Source: Streptomyces rubradiris (GTDB lineage: Bacteria; Actinomycetota; Actinomycetes; Streptomycetales; Streptomycetaceae). Taken from it: DNA of 64,000 nt. Below the pieces are notes generated by a model. It was not told the origin of the DNA. It ran no database searches and was given only the letters and a program-made list of their open reading frames with translations. This document shows positions 51,542 through 60,530 of this stretch, piece after piece (within the stretch, counting starts at the first letter, position 1; every line of letters begins with the position of its first letter). The stretch is from positions 5,046,501-5,110,500 of the forward strand of contig NZ_BNEA01000015.1 in the NCBI RefSeq assembly GCF_016860525.1. The letters run 5' to 3'. The position numbers and the translations under genes were made by a program.

Positions 51542-51573
51542 GAAAAGCCCCCCGCCGAGGCGAGGGGCTTTTC
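51542..51573 (-). terminator. Terminator of tRNA-Lys copy 1
   Basis: GAAAAGCCCC pairs with GGGGCTTTTC around a GC-rich centre, 6 nt past the tRNA 3' end on the minus strand. It is nearly identical to the terminator beside copy 2. Confidence 0.85.
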
Positions 51574-51579
51574 CGTCGG

Positions 51580-51653
51580 TGCGCCGCCAGGGACTCGAAC
51601 CCCGGACCCGCTGATTAAGAGTCAGCTGCTCTAACCAACTGAGCTAGCGGCGC
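51580..51653 (-). tRNA. tRNA-Lys (anticodon CUU), copy 1
   Basis: A 74-nt gene: acceptor GCGCCGC with GCGGCGC, D arm GCTCAGTTGGTTAGAGC, anticodon stem-loop GCTGA-CTCTTAA-TCAGC (CTT, reads AAG), T loop TTCGAGT, discriminator A, no encoded CCA. It is identical to the copies at 54916 and 63596. Confidence 0.97.
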
Positions 51654-51840
51654 CTGCTGACAGAGAAAACTCTACCGGACCTTGGAGGGTGCTCCGGACC
51701 GCACTCCGGTGGCCCGTACCCCGCCCGGAGGGTCCGCGTACATCATTCGGACCGTCAGAATGCGCGGTTCCAAGGCGGTTGGGAAACTGATCAACGTGCG
51801 CACTCGCGAACACATCCCCCCAGAATGTGAGGCAGATCGC

Positions 51841-52842
51841 ATGACCGCTCCGACGTTCGAGGAAGTCGACCCCGCGAGCGACTGCCTCTGCCCCGGTTGC
51901 CGGCTCTCCCGGACCGGCTCCCCCCGTCCCCACCCCGGCCGCACCCGCCCGGCGGCCCGCGCCGCCGTGGTCGCGGCCGCCGCCTCCGCCGCCCTCGGCG
52001 CGCTTTTCCCGGCCGTCGCCGTCGCCGCCCCCGGCCAGGCCCCGCACCGCGCGGCACAGCCCGGCGACGAGGAGTTCGCCACCCCGCAGGGCCCCTGGGC
52101 CCCGCTGTACGGCAGACCGGGCGGCCCCGAGAAGATCCCCGCCGAGCCGGTCCCGGCCACCACCCGCGCCGACATCATCAAGCGGGCCAAGACCTGGGTG
52201 GACGCCAAGGTGCCGTACAGCATGACGGCCTTCTGGTCCGACGGCTACCGGCAGGACTGCTCGGGCTACGTCTCCATGGCCTGGGGCCTGCCGAACAACG
52301 AGTGGACCGGCAGCCTCGGCCAGTTCGGCGTGAAGATCACCAAGGCGGAGCTGGAGCCGGGGGACATCCTGCTGTTCCACAACCCCGACAACCCCGAGAA
52401 GGGCTCCCACGTAGTGATCTTCGGCGGCTGGACGGACGACAAGCACACCTCCTACACGGCCTACGAGCAGACGCCCCCGCACGCCCGCCGCCAGACCACT
52501 CCCTACGCCTACTGGAGCAACTCCGGCAAGTACGTCCCCTACCGCTACAAGGGCCTGCCCCAGGGCGCGGCCGGCGCCCAGGCGGCCGGCGGCGCGAAGA
52601 CGGAGGTGCCCTATCCGGGGGTGTCCTCCTTCCGGCCCGGCGCGGTCAACGACCACGTCACCCGGCTCCGCGCCCGGCTGGTGCACAAGGGGTACGGCCG
52701 GTTCTACGCCCACGGCCCGGGCCCGCGCTGGGGCGAGGCGGACCGCAGGGCTGTCGAGGCGTTCCAGCGGGCCCAGGGCTGGCGGGGCGGCGCCGCGGAC
52801 GGTCATCCGGGCCCGGAGACCTGGCGCCGCCTGTTCGCCTAG
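51841..52842 (+). CDS. Secreted NlpC/P60-like hydrolase with peptidoglycan-binding domain
   Basis: A 333-residue protein. A cysteine-bearing N-terminal segment (SDCLCPGCRLSRTG) precedes a hydrophobic export segment at about 45-65. An NlpC/P60-type papain-like domain has catalytic Cys in QDCSGYVSMAWGLPN and His in KGSHVVIFGGW. A C-terminal peptidoglycan_binding_1 domain contains VEAFQRAQGW and GPETWRRLF. It probably cuts or remodels wall peptides. The CxCxxC motif before the export segment is unusual for a signal sequence. ATG 51841 follows GAGG. Confidence 0.88.
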   Translation: MTAPTFEEVDPASDCLCPGCRLSRTGSPRPHPGRTRPAARAAVVAAAASAALGALFPAVAVAAPGQAPHRAAQPGDEEFATPQGPWAPLYGRPGGPEKIPAEPVPATTRADIIKRAKTWVDAKVPYSMTAFWSDGYRQDCSGYVSMAWGLPNNEWTGSLGQFGVKITKAELEPGDILLFHNPDNPEKGSHVVIFGGWTDDKHTSYTAYEQTPPHARRQTTPYAYWSNSGKYVPYRYKGLPQGAAGAQAAGGAKTEVPYPGVSSFRPGAVNDHVTRLRARLVHKGYGRFYAHGPGPRWGEADRRAVEAFQRAQGWRGGAADGHPGPETWRRLFA

Positions 52843-52844
52843 GC

Positions 52845-52912
52845 CCCCACTCCTTCCCCCTTCCCCCCTTCCCCCCCTTCCCCCCTCCCTCCTTCCCCCT
52901 TCCCGGACCGCC
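52845..52912 (+). repeat. Homopyrimidine tract of CCTTCCCC units
   Basis: About 60 consecutive bases are C or T apart from two As near the start, built of CTTCCCCC-like units. It directly follows the hydrolase gene. Such tracts can form triplex or H-DNA and stall polymerases, and their unit number is prone to vary. Confidence 0.85.
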
Positions 52913-52996
52913 TTCCCCGCTCCCGGGCCGCCGGCCGGGCACGTTCTCGTCCCTTTCCCTGTTCATGACGCGTCTGGCGCGGAGGCTGGAGCACGC

Positions 52997-54133
52997 ATGA
53001 GTACGACCACATCCCACACCCCGCCCGAGTCCGAGGGGCAGTCGGACGGCACCGCCTGCGGTGCCGGTGTCCGGCCGGCCCGGCTGATCCAGAACGAGGC
53101 CACCACCGAGATCCCCGTCCACCTGCTCTTCCGGGACGGCCCCGACCCGGTGCGGGTGCCGCTCGCACCGGCGCTGGTGGGCCGCCGGCAGGACACCGGC
53201 GAGCGGCCCCGGCCCGGCCGCCCGGTGCCGGTGCGCCGCCGGCCGCTGCCGGAGACCGACCCCGGGCTGGCGGAGCGCCCGGCGCGGGTGCTGCCCGGGG
53301 CGGCCGGGCTGCTCGCGGGGGCCTGCGGGCTCACCGGCGCGCTGGTCACCACCTGGTGGGCGGGGCTGCTGCCGCCCCCGGCGGGCCGGGCGCTCGGGCT
53401 GCCGGCGGGCTCCGGTCCCGGGCTCGGCCTGGCCCACCTGGCCGCGTACGCCGGGTCCGGGCTGCTGGGCGCGGCCGGGTTCGGCGGGCTGGCCCGGGGG
53501 CGGACCGGGCGGGCCTGGGTGCTGGGGCTGTTCGGGCGGTACCGGGGGACGGTCCGGCGCACCGGGCTGCTGTGGGTGAATCCGCTGCTGCCGCGCCGCC
53601 GGGTGGATGTGCGGCTGCGGCACTGGCGCAGCGAGGCGATGCCGGCGGTGGATCCGGACGGGATGGCGCTGCGGGTGGTGGTGCTGGTGGTGTGGCGGGT
53701 GCGGGACACCGCGCGGGCCCTGCTCAGCGTCGACGACCACGAGACGTACTTGCGCGAGTGCGTGGAGGCGGCGCTGGCCCGGGTGCCGGTGGAGCCGGCG
53801 GGCGGCGCGCGGGGCGGGACGACGGCGGCCGGGGACGCGCTGACCCGGCTGGTGGCCGAGGAGACCGCGCCGGTGGGGGTGGAGGTGTTCTCGGTGCAGC
53901 CGGTCCGGGTGGAGTACGCCCCCGAGGTGGCCGCCGCGGTGCACCGGCGCCGGATCGCCGCGCTGGACGCCCGGCAGCGGGCCAGCCTGCTCGGCTCGGT
54001 GGTGGACTCGGTGGAGGACACGGTGACCCGGCTGACCACGCGCGGCCTGGTCGAGCTGGACGACTACGACCGCAAGGTGCTGGTGCGGGACCTGACCGTG
54101 GCGTTCTGCTCGGGGCGCGGGGAGCCGGTGTAG
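52997..54133 (+). CDS. SPFH/band-7 domain membrane protein
   Basis: A 378-residue protein. A polar N-terminal 95 residues precede two membrane segments (about 100-155), then an SPFH domain from about residue 180, with GRYRGTVRRTGLLWVNPLL at its start, VVVLVVWRVRDTARALLSV and the coiled C-terminal part. Such proteins form membrane-organising oligomers (flotillin/stomatin type). The long polar N-terminus before the helices is unusual. ATG 52997 follows GGAGGCTGGAG. Confidence 0.87.
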   Translation: MSTTTSHTPPESEGQSDGTACGAGVRPARLIQNEATTEIPVHLLFRDGPDPVRVPLAPALVGRRQDTGERPRPGRPVPVRRRPLPETDPGLAERPARVLPGAAGLLAGACGLTGALVTTWWAGLLPPPAGRALGLPAGSGPGLGLAHLAAYAGSGLLGAAGFGGLARGRTGRAWVLGLFGRYRGTVRRTGLLWVNPLLPRRRVDVRLRHWRSEAMPAVDPDGMALRVVVLVVWRVRDTARALLSVDDHETYLRECVEAALARVPVEPAGGARGGTTAAGDALTRLVAEETAPVGVEVFSVQPVRVEYAPEVAAAVHRRRIAALDARQRASLLGSVVDSVEDTVTRLTTRGLVELDDYDRKVLVRDLTVAFCSGRGEPV

Positions 54134-54195
54134 CGGCGGGACGAACGCTTAGGCGATTGGTATGGACATGTTCAACTAACGGCAATAATCTGAGA

Positions 54196-54211
54196 CTTGG
54201 TCTAGACCTAC
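54196..54211 (+). promoter_or_regulatory. DasR-type operator upstream of the AA10 LPMO gene
   Basis: CTTGGTCTAGACCTAC contains the perfect palindrome GGTCTAGACC and all eleven core positions TGGTCTAGACC of the DasR consensus, with the outer bases relaxed. It lies about 55 bp before the LPMO start. DasR sites of this form control Streptomyces chitinase genes. Confidence 0.85.
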
Positions 54212-54264
54212 CTGCACGGCGCACCGAACTCCCTGAACTCCCCACGTTCCCCAGGAGCGGCAGC

Positions 54265-54870
54265 ATGCGCACCAAGACCAAGTTGTCCGCGGTCGTACTG
54301 GGCGCGGTGACCGCCGGAGCGTTCGCGCTCTCCACCGGCGGTGCCAGCGGCCACGGCTACACCGACCTCCCCATCAGCAGGCAGAAGCTCTGCCAGAACG
54401 GCACCGTGACCAACTGCGGCTCGATCCAGTGGGAGCCGCAGAGCGTCGAGGGCCCCAAGGGCTTCCCGGCCGGCGGACCCGCCGACGGCCAGATCTGCAA
54501 CGCCGGGCTGGGGCAGTTCGCCCAGCTCAGCGCGCCGAGGACGCCGTCCGGCGCGGCCTGGCCGACCACCAAGGTGACGGGCGGCCAGTCGTACAGCTTC
54601 CGCTGGCAGTTCACCGCCAGGCACGCCACGACGGACTTCAAGTACTACATCACCAAGCCGGGCTGGAACGAGGGCCACAACCTCGCCCGCTCCGACCTCA
54701 ACCTCACGCCGTTCCTGACGGTGCCCTACGGCGGCAAGCAGCCGCCGTCCACGCTCAGCCACAGCGGCACCCTGCCGTCCGGCCTGAGCGGGCACCACGT
54801 CATCGTCTCGGTGTGGACGATCGCCGACACGGGCAACGCGTTCTACGCCTGCTCGGACGTCACCTTCTGA
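54265..54870 (+). CDS. Secreted AA10 lytic polysaccharide monooxygenase (chitin-binding type)
   Basis: A 201-residue precursor. The signal peptide ends before HGYTDLPISRQKLC, so the mature N-terminal histidine is the first copper ligand of the histidine brace. The second is probably in FTARHATTDFKYY. NAFYACSDVTF closes the core with the conserved disulphide cysteine. It has no additional binding domain. The enzyme oxidatively cleaves crystalline chitin. ATG 54265 follows AGGAG. The DasR site upstream ties it to the GlcNAc PTS at the start of the window. Confidence 0.95.
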   Translation: MRTKTKLSAVVLGAVTAGAFALSTGGASGHGYTDLPISRQKLCQNGTVTNCGSIQWEPQSVEGPKGFPAGGPADGQICNAGLGQFAQLSAPRTPSGAAWPTTKVTGGQSYSFRWQFTARHATTDFKYYITKPGWNEGHNLARSDLNLTPFLTVPYGGKQPPSTLSHSGTLPSGLSGHHVIVSVWTIADTGNAFYACSDVTF

Positions 54871-54878
54871 GGTGAAAC

Positions 54879-54910
54879 GAAAGGCCCCTCGCCGAGGCGA
54901 GGGGCCTTTC
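54879..54910. terminator. Bidirectional terminator between LPMO gene and tRNA-Lys copy 2
   Basis: A perfect 15-bp stem, GAAAGGCCCCTCGCC with its complement, has a 2-nt centre. It lies 8 nt past the LPMO stop and 5 nt past the convergent tRNA. It is homologous to the terminator at 51542. Confidence 0.92.
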
Positions 54911-54915
54911 CCAGG

Positions 54916-54989
54916 TGCGCCGCCAGGGACTCGAACCCCGGACCCGCTGATTAAGAGTCAGCTGCTCTAACCAACTGAGCTAGCGGCGC
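54916..54989 (-). tRNA. tRNA-Lys (anticodon CUU), copy 2
   Basis: Identical in all 74 bases to the copy at 51580. Upstream DNA shares GAGCACCC and GGTAG...TTTTCT with copy 1, so promoter, gene and terminator appear duplicated together. Confidence 0.97.
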
Positions 54990-55084
54990 GTGACTCCCGC
55001 CTGCCTCGGGTTTTCCTCCCGCGGCCGGCGACGAAGAAAATACTACCTGGTCCCGAGGGGTGCTCGTGACCACCCCGGGCGGCC

Positions 55085-55837
55085 CTAGATCGCCAGCGAG
55101 AGCAGGACCGGTGCCGCGTTGCGGTTCAGGGTGTCCGCGGCCCGCTTCAGCCGGTGGGCGTCGCGCACCGGCAGCGACAGCGCGAGGCAGCCGACCGTGG
55201 AACCGGCGGTGACCGGTACGGCGGCGCAGACCGTGCCGACCGCGTACTCCTGGAGGTCGAGCACCGGCGCCGACGGCGGCTGGGCCTCCAGCCGGGACAG
55301 CAGCAGCTTGTCGCTGGTGATCGTGCGCGAGGTGAGCCGGGCCATCTTGTGCCGGGCCAGGTGGTCGCGGCGGGCGCCCGCGTCCAGCTGGGTCAGCAGG
55401 CTCTTGCCGACGGCCGTGGCGTGGGCGGAGTAGCGGAAGTCCACCCACTCGTTGACCGCCGGGGTGGCCGGCCCGGCGGCGTACTGGGCGACCCGGACCT
55501 CGCCGTCCACGTACCGGCTGAGGTAGACGGCCGCGCCGACCGAGTCGCGCAGCCGGTCCAGGTTCTGCTGGAGCTTGTCGCGCAGGGCCCGCTCCCGGTC
55601 GTGCGCCGAGCCGAGCCGGCGCAGGGTCTCGCCGGTGACGTACGCGCCGTCGGCGATCTCCTGGACGTAGCCCTCGCGGCGCAGCATCCGCAGCAGGCCG
55701 GTGAGCCGCCCGGGGCCCAGGCCGGTGCGGCGGGCCAGTTCGGCGGCGGTGACGCCGGCCGGCTGGCCGGAGACGGTCTCCAGCACGCGCAGGGCTTCCT
55801 GGGCGCAGTGGTACGGGGCGGTCGGCTTGAAACTCAT
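55085..55837 (-). CDS. IclR-family transcriptional regulator
   Basis: A 250-residue regulator with a winged helix (ALRVLETVSG, GVTAAELARRTGLGPGRLTGLLRML) and an IclR effector domain with YSAHATAVGKSLLTQLD and the closing GTVCAAVPVTAGSTVGCLALSLP. ATG 55837 is chosen; the longer frame to 55981 would cover the palindrome at 55963. It is the last gene of the minus-strand transporter/catabolic set and is probably its regulator. IclR members often sense aromatic or small-acid ligands. Confidence 0.92.
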   Translation of the reverse strand: MSFKPTAPYHCAQEALRVLETVSGQPAGVTAAELARRTGLGPGRLTGLLRMLRREGYVQEIADGAYVTGETLRRLGSAHDRERALRDKLQQNLDRLRDSVGAAVYLSRYVDGEVRVAQYAAGPATPAVNEWVDFRYSAHATAVGKSLLTQLDAGARRDHLARHKMARLTSRTITSDKLLLSRLEAQPPSAPVLDLQEYAVGTVCAAVPVTAGSTVGCLALSLPVRDAHRLKRAADTLNRNAAPVLLSLAI

Positions 55838-55962
55838 GGGTCCCCCTCGGCCGCGATCCGGGTCGGATCGTGTCCACGATAGCCGCGCGGGGACCCCCGG
55901 GAAGAGGGTGTCGGCGAGATGAAGCCCTTCGAGTGCCCGCCCCCACCGGCGGTGAGATCCAC

Positions 55963-55974
55963 TGGCATATGCCA
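55963..55974. promoter_or_regulatory. TGGCATATGCCA palindrome upstream of the IclR gene
   Basis: A perfect 12-bp palindrome lies 126 bp before the IclR start and 38 bp after the ehuA stop. A half-site GGCAT recurs 3 bp further on. The core GGCATATGCC occurs again at 62923-62932. Site and gene position fit autoregulation by the IclR protein, without other evidence. Confidence 0.4.
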
Positions 55975-56011
55975 AAGGCATGTACCCGCCCGCTGTCGGC
56001 GGGCCCCGCGC

Positions 56012-56794
56012 TCACAGCACCGCGCTGATGAACTCCCTGGTCCGCTCCCGCTCCGGGTCGCCGAAGATCTGCTCCGGCGGGCCGGCCTCGATGACCCGGC
56101 CCGCGTCGAACATCAGCACCTGGTCGGAGATGTCCCGGGCGAACCCCATCTCGTGGGTCACGCACAGCATCGTGATGTCGGTGCTGCGCGCGATGTCCCG
56201 CAGCAGGTCGAGCACGCCCGCGACCAGCTCCGGGTCCAGCGCGGAGGTCACCTCGTCCAGCAGCAGCACCTGGGGCCGCATCGCCAGCGCCCGCGCGATC
56301 GCCACCCGCTGCTGCTGCCCGCCGGACAGCCGGGTCGGCTTCATGTCGCACTTGTCGGCCAGGCCCACCAGGTCCAGCAGCTCCCGCGCCCGCTCCTCGG
56401 CCTCGTCCTTCGACAGCCCGAGCACCCGGACCGGCGCCTCGGTGATGTTGCGCAGCACCGACATGTTCGGGAACAGGTTGAACTGCTGGAACACCATCCC
56501 GATCTTCTTGCGGACCTCCCGGACCTGCTTCTCCGGCGCCGGGAACAGCCGCTGCCCGTCCACCGTGATCGTGCCCTCGTCCGGCTTGGCGAGGGTCATC
56601 AGCAGTCTGAGGATCGTGGTCTTGCCCGAACCCGACGGCCCGATCAGGGTGACGTGCCGGCCCGCGTCCACGGACAGGTCCAGCCCGTCCAGCACGGTGT
56701 TCTCCCCGAACCGCTTGGTCACCCCCTCGATGCGGATCAGCTCGGTCGGCACGGTGCCGGTCGCGGCCGGCTGCTTGCTGGTCTCAACGGACAA
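56012..56794 (-). CDS. ehuA: Polar amino-acid/ectoine-type ABC ATP-binding protein (EhuA-like)
   Basis: A 260-residue ATPase. Walker A GPSGSGKTT, Q-loop VFQQFNLFPN, signature LSGGQQQRVAIARAL, Walker B LLLDEVTSALD and H-loop THEM place it in the polar amino-acid (GlnQ/HisP) group. The gene order binding protein, permease, permease, ATPase is that of ectoine/hydroxyectoine ehuBCDA operons. Its start overlaps the permease gene by 11 bp. The ehu name rests on order and linked genes; other zwitterionic solutes are possible. Confidence 0.85.
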   Translation of the reverse strand: MSVETSKQPAATGTVPTELIRIEGVTKRFGENTVLDGLDLSVDAGRHVTLIGPSGSGKTTILRLLMTLAKPDEGTITVDGQRLFPAPEKQVREVRKKIGMVFQQFNLFPNMSVLRNITEAPVRVLGLSKDEAEERARELLDLVGLADKCDMKPTRLSGGQQQRVAIARALAMRPQVLLLDEVTSALDPELVAGVLDLLRDIARSTDITMLCVTHEMGFARDISDQVLMFDAGRVIEAGPPEQIFGDPERERTREFISAVL

Positions 56795-57434
56795 GGCGTC
56801 GCTCCAGGGTGCGCAGAAGAAGGGAGGCCAGGTACGACACGACGACGAAGGCGATCCCGATCACCGTCAGCGGCTCGGTGAACTGGAAGTGCTGCTGGGA
56901 GACGAGCCGCGCCCGGCCCAGCATCTCCAGCACGCCGATCGTCATCAGCATCGGCGTGTCCTTCAGCATCGCGATGACGTAGTTGCCGAGCGGCGGCACC
57001 ACCCGGCGCACCGCCTGCGGCAGCACCACCGCCGTCCAGGTGCGCCGCACCGGCAGGCTCAGCGCCGTCGCGGCCTCCCACTGACCCGCCGGCACCGCCT
57101 CGATGCCGGCCCGGTAGACCTGCATCGTGTACGTCGAGTAGTGCAGCCCGAGCCCGAGGACCCCGGTGGTCAGCGGGGACAGGGTCACCCCCGCCTCGGG
57201 CAGCACGTAGAACAGGAAGAACAGCTGCACCAGCAGCGGGGTGTCCCGCACGAACTCCGTGAAGGCCCCCACCGGCCAGCGCACCCACCGGGTCGGCGCC
57301 CGCATCAGCAGCGTCCACACCAGACCCAGCGCGAACGAGATCAGCGACCCCAGGGCCAGCGCCTCCAGCGTGACGACCAGCCCCTTGCCGAAGTACGGCA
57401 GGAAGTCGGCGACCGCTCCCCAGTCCCAGGTCAT
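56784..57434 (-). CDS. ehuD: Polar amino-acid ABC permease (EhuD-like)
   Basis: A 216-residue permease with the HisMQ pattern: FTEFVRDTPLLVQLFFLFYVLP, and the loop EAATALSLPVRRTWTAVVLPQAVRRVVPPLGN, which touches the ATPase. It has about five helices. Its ATG shares ATGA with the stop of the preceding permease, so translation is coupled. Confidence 0.88.
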   Translation of the reverse strand: MTWDWGAVADFLPYFGKGLVVTLEALALGSLISFALGLVWTLLMRAPTRWVRWPVGAFTEFVRDTPLLVQLFFLFYVLPEAGVTLSPLTTGVLGLGLHYSTYTMQVYRAGIEAVPAGQWEAATALSLPVRRTWTAVVLPQAVRRVVPPLGNYVIAMLKDTPMLMTIGVLEMLGRARLVSQQHFQFTEPLTVIGIAFVVVSYLASLLLRTLERRLVR

Positions 57435-58078
57435 CGGGCCACCTCCGCCTTCAGCCGGCGCTCCAGACCGCGCATCCCGCGGGTCAGCAGGAACGCGATC
57501 ACGAAATAGATCAGCAGCAGGTACGCGTAGATCTGGGCGCTCTGCTGGAGGGCGAGCCGGACCAGGTTGCCGCTGAACGCCAGGTCGCCCATGCCCGTGA
57601 TGGACACCAGCGCGGTGCCCTTGAGCAGCTCGATCAGCAGGTTCGAGAAGGACGGGATCATCTCCGGCACCGCCTGCGGCAGCAGGATCAGCCGCAGCCG
57701 CTGCCAGGGCGTGAAGCCGAGCGCGACCCCGCCCTCGCGCTGCGCCGGATCCACCGCCGCCAGCGCGCCGCGCACGATCTCGGAGCCGTACGCGCCGTAG
57801 GTCAGGCCCAGCGCGAGCGTGCCCGCCCACATCGGCACCAGCTGCCAGCCGAAGGCGACCGGCAGCACGAAGAACACCCAGAAGATCATCACCAGTGCCG
57901 AGATGCCGCGGAACACCTCGGTGTACAGGCCGGCGACGAAGCGGACCAGCCACGAGCGGTGGGTGCGCGCGGCACCGGCGACGAAGGACATCGCGGCGGC
58001 CAGCAGCGCGCTGTACACCAGCAACTGGAGGGTGACGCCGACCCCTCGGAGGACGATTTCCCACAACCCCGCGGTCAT
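57431..58078 (-). CDS. ehuC: Polar amino-acid ABC permease (EhuC-like)
   Basis: A 215-residue permease, the partner of the following one. It has TEVFRGISALVMIFWVFFVLP and the EAA-type loop REGGVALGFTPWQRLRLILLPQAVPEMIPSF. ATG 58078 overlaps the binding-protein stop as ATGA; GTG 58087 lies upstream in frame but inside that gene. Confidence 0.88.
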   Translation of the reverse strand: MTAGLWEIVLRGVGVTLQLLVYSALLAAAMSFVAGAARTHRSWLVRFVAGLYTEVFRGISALVMIFWVFFVLPVAFGWQLVPMWAGTLALGLTYGAYGSEIVRGALAAVDPAQREGGVALGFTPWQRLRLILLPQAVPEMIPSFSNLLIELLKGTALVSITGMGDLAFSGNLVRLALQQSAQIYAYLLLIYFVIAFLLTRGMRGLERRLKAEVAR

Positions 58079-58992
58079 CGGCGGCACAGCTCCTTCGCGG
58101 TCATGGTCGTCATCTCCGCCTCGGTGAAGCCGAAGGGCCGCAGAATCCGGTACAGCTCCCCGCTGCGGCGCAGCTTGTGCAGCTCGGCGTTGAAGGCGTC
58201 CCGCAGCCGGGTCTCGGTCGGCCGGAACGCGAACGCGCCGCCGTCCGCCTTGGGCTTGCCGTCCACGAGCGCGACGAACGGCTTGGTCGACTCGGCCTTG
58301 GCGGAGCCCCGCGCGACCATCCGCGCGGTGACCGCCGTGGCCGTGAACAGGTCGACCCGCCCGGACTCCACGGCGTTCAGCCCGGCCACCTGGTCCGGGA
58401 CGATGACCAGGTCGTTCTCCTTGAAGCCCGCCTCCACGGCGTGCTGGATCTGCGCGTACCCGGTCCCGGTGGCGATCTTCGCGTGCCGGCGCAGCGCGTC
58501 CGCGTAGGTGCGCAGCCCCAGCGGGTTGCCCTTGCGGACGATGAACGCATCCGGCATCTGGTAGTCGGGGTCCGCGAAGATGACCTGCTCGCAGCGGTCG
58601 GGGGTGACGTACATCCCGGCGGCCACCACGTCGAACTGCTGGGCGTTCAGCCCCGGGATCAGCGAGCCGAACTCGGTCGGCACCGGCTGCACCCGGTCCA
58701 CCCCGAGCCGTTTGAAGACGGCCCTGGCCAGCTCGGGCGCCTCCCCGGTGAGCCTGCCGTCCCGGTCGATGTACCCGAAGGGGACCTCGCCGGCGATCCC
58801 GAGCCGTACGACGCCCTGGGCGCGCAGCCGCTCCAGCAGGTCGCCGCCGCCCTCCCCGGACGCCGACGCCACCCGTGTGCAGCCCGCCGCGCCCAGCGCG
58901 CCGAACGCCGCGAGTCCCGCCAGCACGGAGCGCCGGGTGCGTCTGCGTTCCGGCCGTATGGTGTGTGCCTCGTTCCCACGTGGTGCAGCCAT
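58075..58992 (-). CDS. ehuB: Polar amino-acid/ectoine-type solute-binding lipoprotein (EhuB-like)
   Basis: A 305-residue binding protein with twin-arginine-like RRRTRRSVLAG and lipobox GAAGC (Cys 38). The type II fold contains VVRLGIAGEVPFGYIDRDGRLTGEAPELARAV, then DVVAAGMYVTPDRCEQVIFADPDY, which resembles EhuB's ligand region. It heads the four-gene transporter operon, 107 bp after the amidase gene, with a weak hairpin (59044-59071) between. Confidence 0.88.
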   Translation of the reverse strand: MAAPRGNEAHTIRPERRRTRRSVLAGLAAFGALGAAGCTRVASASGEGGGDLLERLRAQGVVRLGIAGEVPFGYIDRDGRLTGEAPELARAVFKRLGVDRVQPVPTEFGSLIPGLNAQQFDVVAAGMYVTPDRCEQVIFADPDYQMPDAFIVRKGNPLGLRTYADALRRHAKIATGTGYAQIQHAVEAGFKENDLVIVPDQVAGLNAVESGRVDLFTATAVTARMVARGSAKAESTKPFVALVDGKPKADGGAFAFRPTETRLRDAFNAELHKLRRSGELYRILRPFGFTEAEMTTMTAKELCRR

Positions 58993-59099
58993 GGCGGCGC
59001 GGCTACCCAGACGTAATCCGGCTATGCACCCCGGTTCTGCCGGCCGGGCGATGCGTCACCGTCTCGCCCGGACCGCCCGCCGGACCGGCCCGGCGGGGG

Positions 59100-60500
59100 T
59101 CACACCACGGGGGTGGCGGCCGGCGCCACCGCCCGCGCCTCGTACAGCGCGTGCGCCGCCCGCAGCACCAGATCGTCCCGGTGCCGGGCCGCCACGATCT
59201 GCATCCCGACCGGCAGACCGTCCCCGTCCGTGCCCACCGGCACGCTCGCCGCCGGCTGCTGGGTCAGGTTGAACGGGTACGTGAACGGCGTCCACCCCGT
59301 CCAGCGGCGGTGCGCGGAGCCCTCCGGGACCTCCCGGCCCGCCGCGAACGCCGTGACCGGCACCGTCGGCGTCACCAGCAGGTCGTAGCGCTCGTGGAAC
59401 CGGCCCATCCGCCGCCCGAGCCGCGCGCGGACGTCCACCGCGGCCAGGTAGTCCAGCGCGCTCGTCCGGGCGCCCAGCGCGCAGATCTCCCGCAGCCCCG
59501 CATCCAGCAGCCGCCGCCGGTGCGGCGACAGGTCCTGGGTCAGCCGGGCCGCGCCGGTGAACCACAGGGTGTGGAAGGCGTCCACCGGGTCGCTGAGGTC
59601 CGGGTCGGTCTCCTCGACGTACGCGCCCAGACCGGCGAGGCGGGCCACCGCCCGCCGTACCGCCGCCGCCACCGCCGGCCGGACCGCCACCTGCCCGCCC
59701 AGCGACGGCGAGTACGCCACCCGCAGCCCCCGCACGCCCTTCGCCAGTGCCTCGGTGAACGAGCCCGGCGCGGCCGGCAGCGCCGTCCAGTCCCGCGGGT
59801 CGGGCGTGCCGATCACGTCGAGCAGCAGGGCCGCGTCGGCCGCGTCCCGCGTCATCGGCCCGGTGTGCGACAGCGTGCCGAACGGGCTCGCCGGATACAG
59901 CGGCACCCTGCCGTACGTCGGCTTCAGCCCGAACACCCCGCAGAACGCGGCCGGGACGCGGATGCTGCCGCCGCCGTCCGTGCCCAGCGACAGCGGGCCC
60001 GCGCCCAGTGCCACGGCCGCCGCGCCGCCCCCGCTGGAGCCGCCCGCGGTGCGCGAGGTGTCGTGGGGGTTGCGGGTGACCCCGGTCAGCGGGGAGTCGG
60101 TGACGGCCTTCCAGCCGTACTCGGGCGTGGTCGTCTTGCCGAGGAACACCGCGCCGTGCTCGCGCAGCCGGGCCACCGGCGGCGCGTCCTCGTCCCAACT
60201 CCCCTGTTCGGAAAGGGTGGTGCTGCCGCGCAGGGTGGGATGGCCGCGCAGCAGCAGGAGGTCCTTGACCGTCACCGGCACCCCGTCGAGCAGCCCGGCC
60301 GGCTCCCCGCGCCGCCAGCGGGCCTCCGACTCCCGGGCCCGGGCGAGCGCGTCCTCCTCCATGAGCCGGACGAACGCGTTCACCTCCGGCTGGATCCGCC
60401 GGGCCCGCTCCAGCACCTGCTCGGTCACCTCCACCGGGCTGAACTCGCCCGTGCGGTAACCCTCCAGGAGCCGGACGGCGGTCAGGTCGGTGAGCTGCAT
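59100..60500 (-). CDS. Amidase signature family hydrolase
   Basis: A 466-residue amidase. The catalytic triad is readable: lysine in PVTVKDLL, the serine of the Gly/Ser-rich loop TAGGSSGGGAAAVA and the following GTDGGGSIRVPAAFCG. Aminoacyl substrates of the family include amides and N-acyl compounds. Its place between a zwitterion-type importer and a hydroxyacid dehydrogenase suggests it opens or deamidates the imported solute. ATG 60500 is chosen. Confidence 0.92.
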   Translation of the reverse strand: MQLTDLTAVRLLEGYRTGEFSPVEVTEQVLERARRIQPEVNAFVRLMEEDALARARESEARWRRGEPAGLLDGVPVTVKDLLLLRGHPTLRGSTTLSEQGSWDEDAPPVARLREHGAVFLGKTTTPEYGWKAVTDSPLTGVTRNPHDTSRTAGGSSGGGAAAVALGAGPLSLGTDGGGSIRVPAAFCGVFGLKPTYGRVPLYPASPFGTLSHTGPMTRDAADAALLLDVIGTPDPRDWTALPAAPGSFTEALAKGVRGLRVAYSPSLGGQVAVRPAVAAAVRRAVARLAGLGAYVEETDPDLSDPVDAFHTLWFTGAARLTQDLSPHRRRLLDAGLREICALGARTSALDYLAAVDVRARLGRRMGRFHERYDLLVTPTVPVTAFAAGREVPEGSAHRRWTGWTPFTYPFNLTQQPAASVPVGTDGDGLPVGMQIVAARHRDDLVLRAAHALYEARAVAPAATPVV

Positions 60501-60530
60501 GCACCCTCCAGGGGATCGGCGGCGGGGCCT

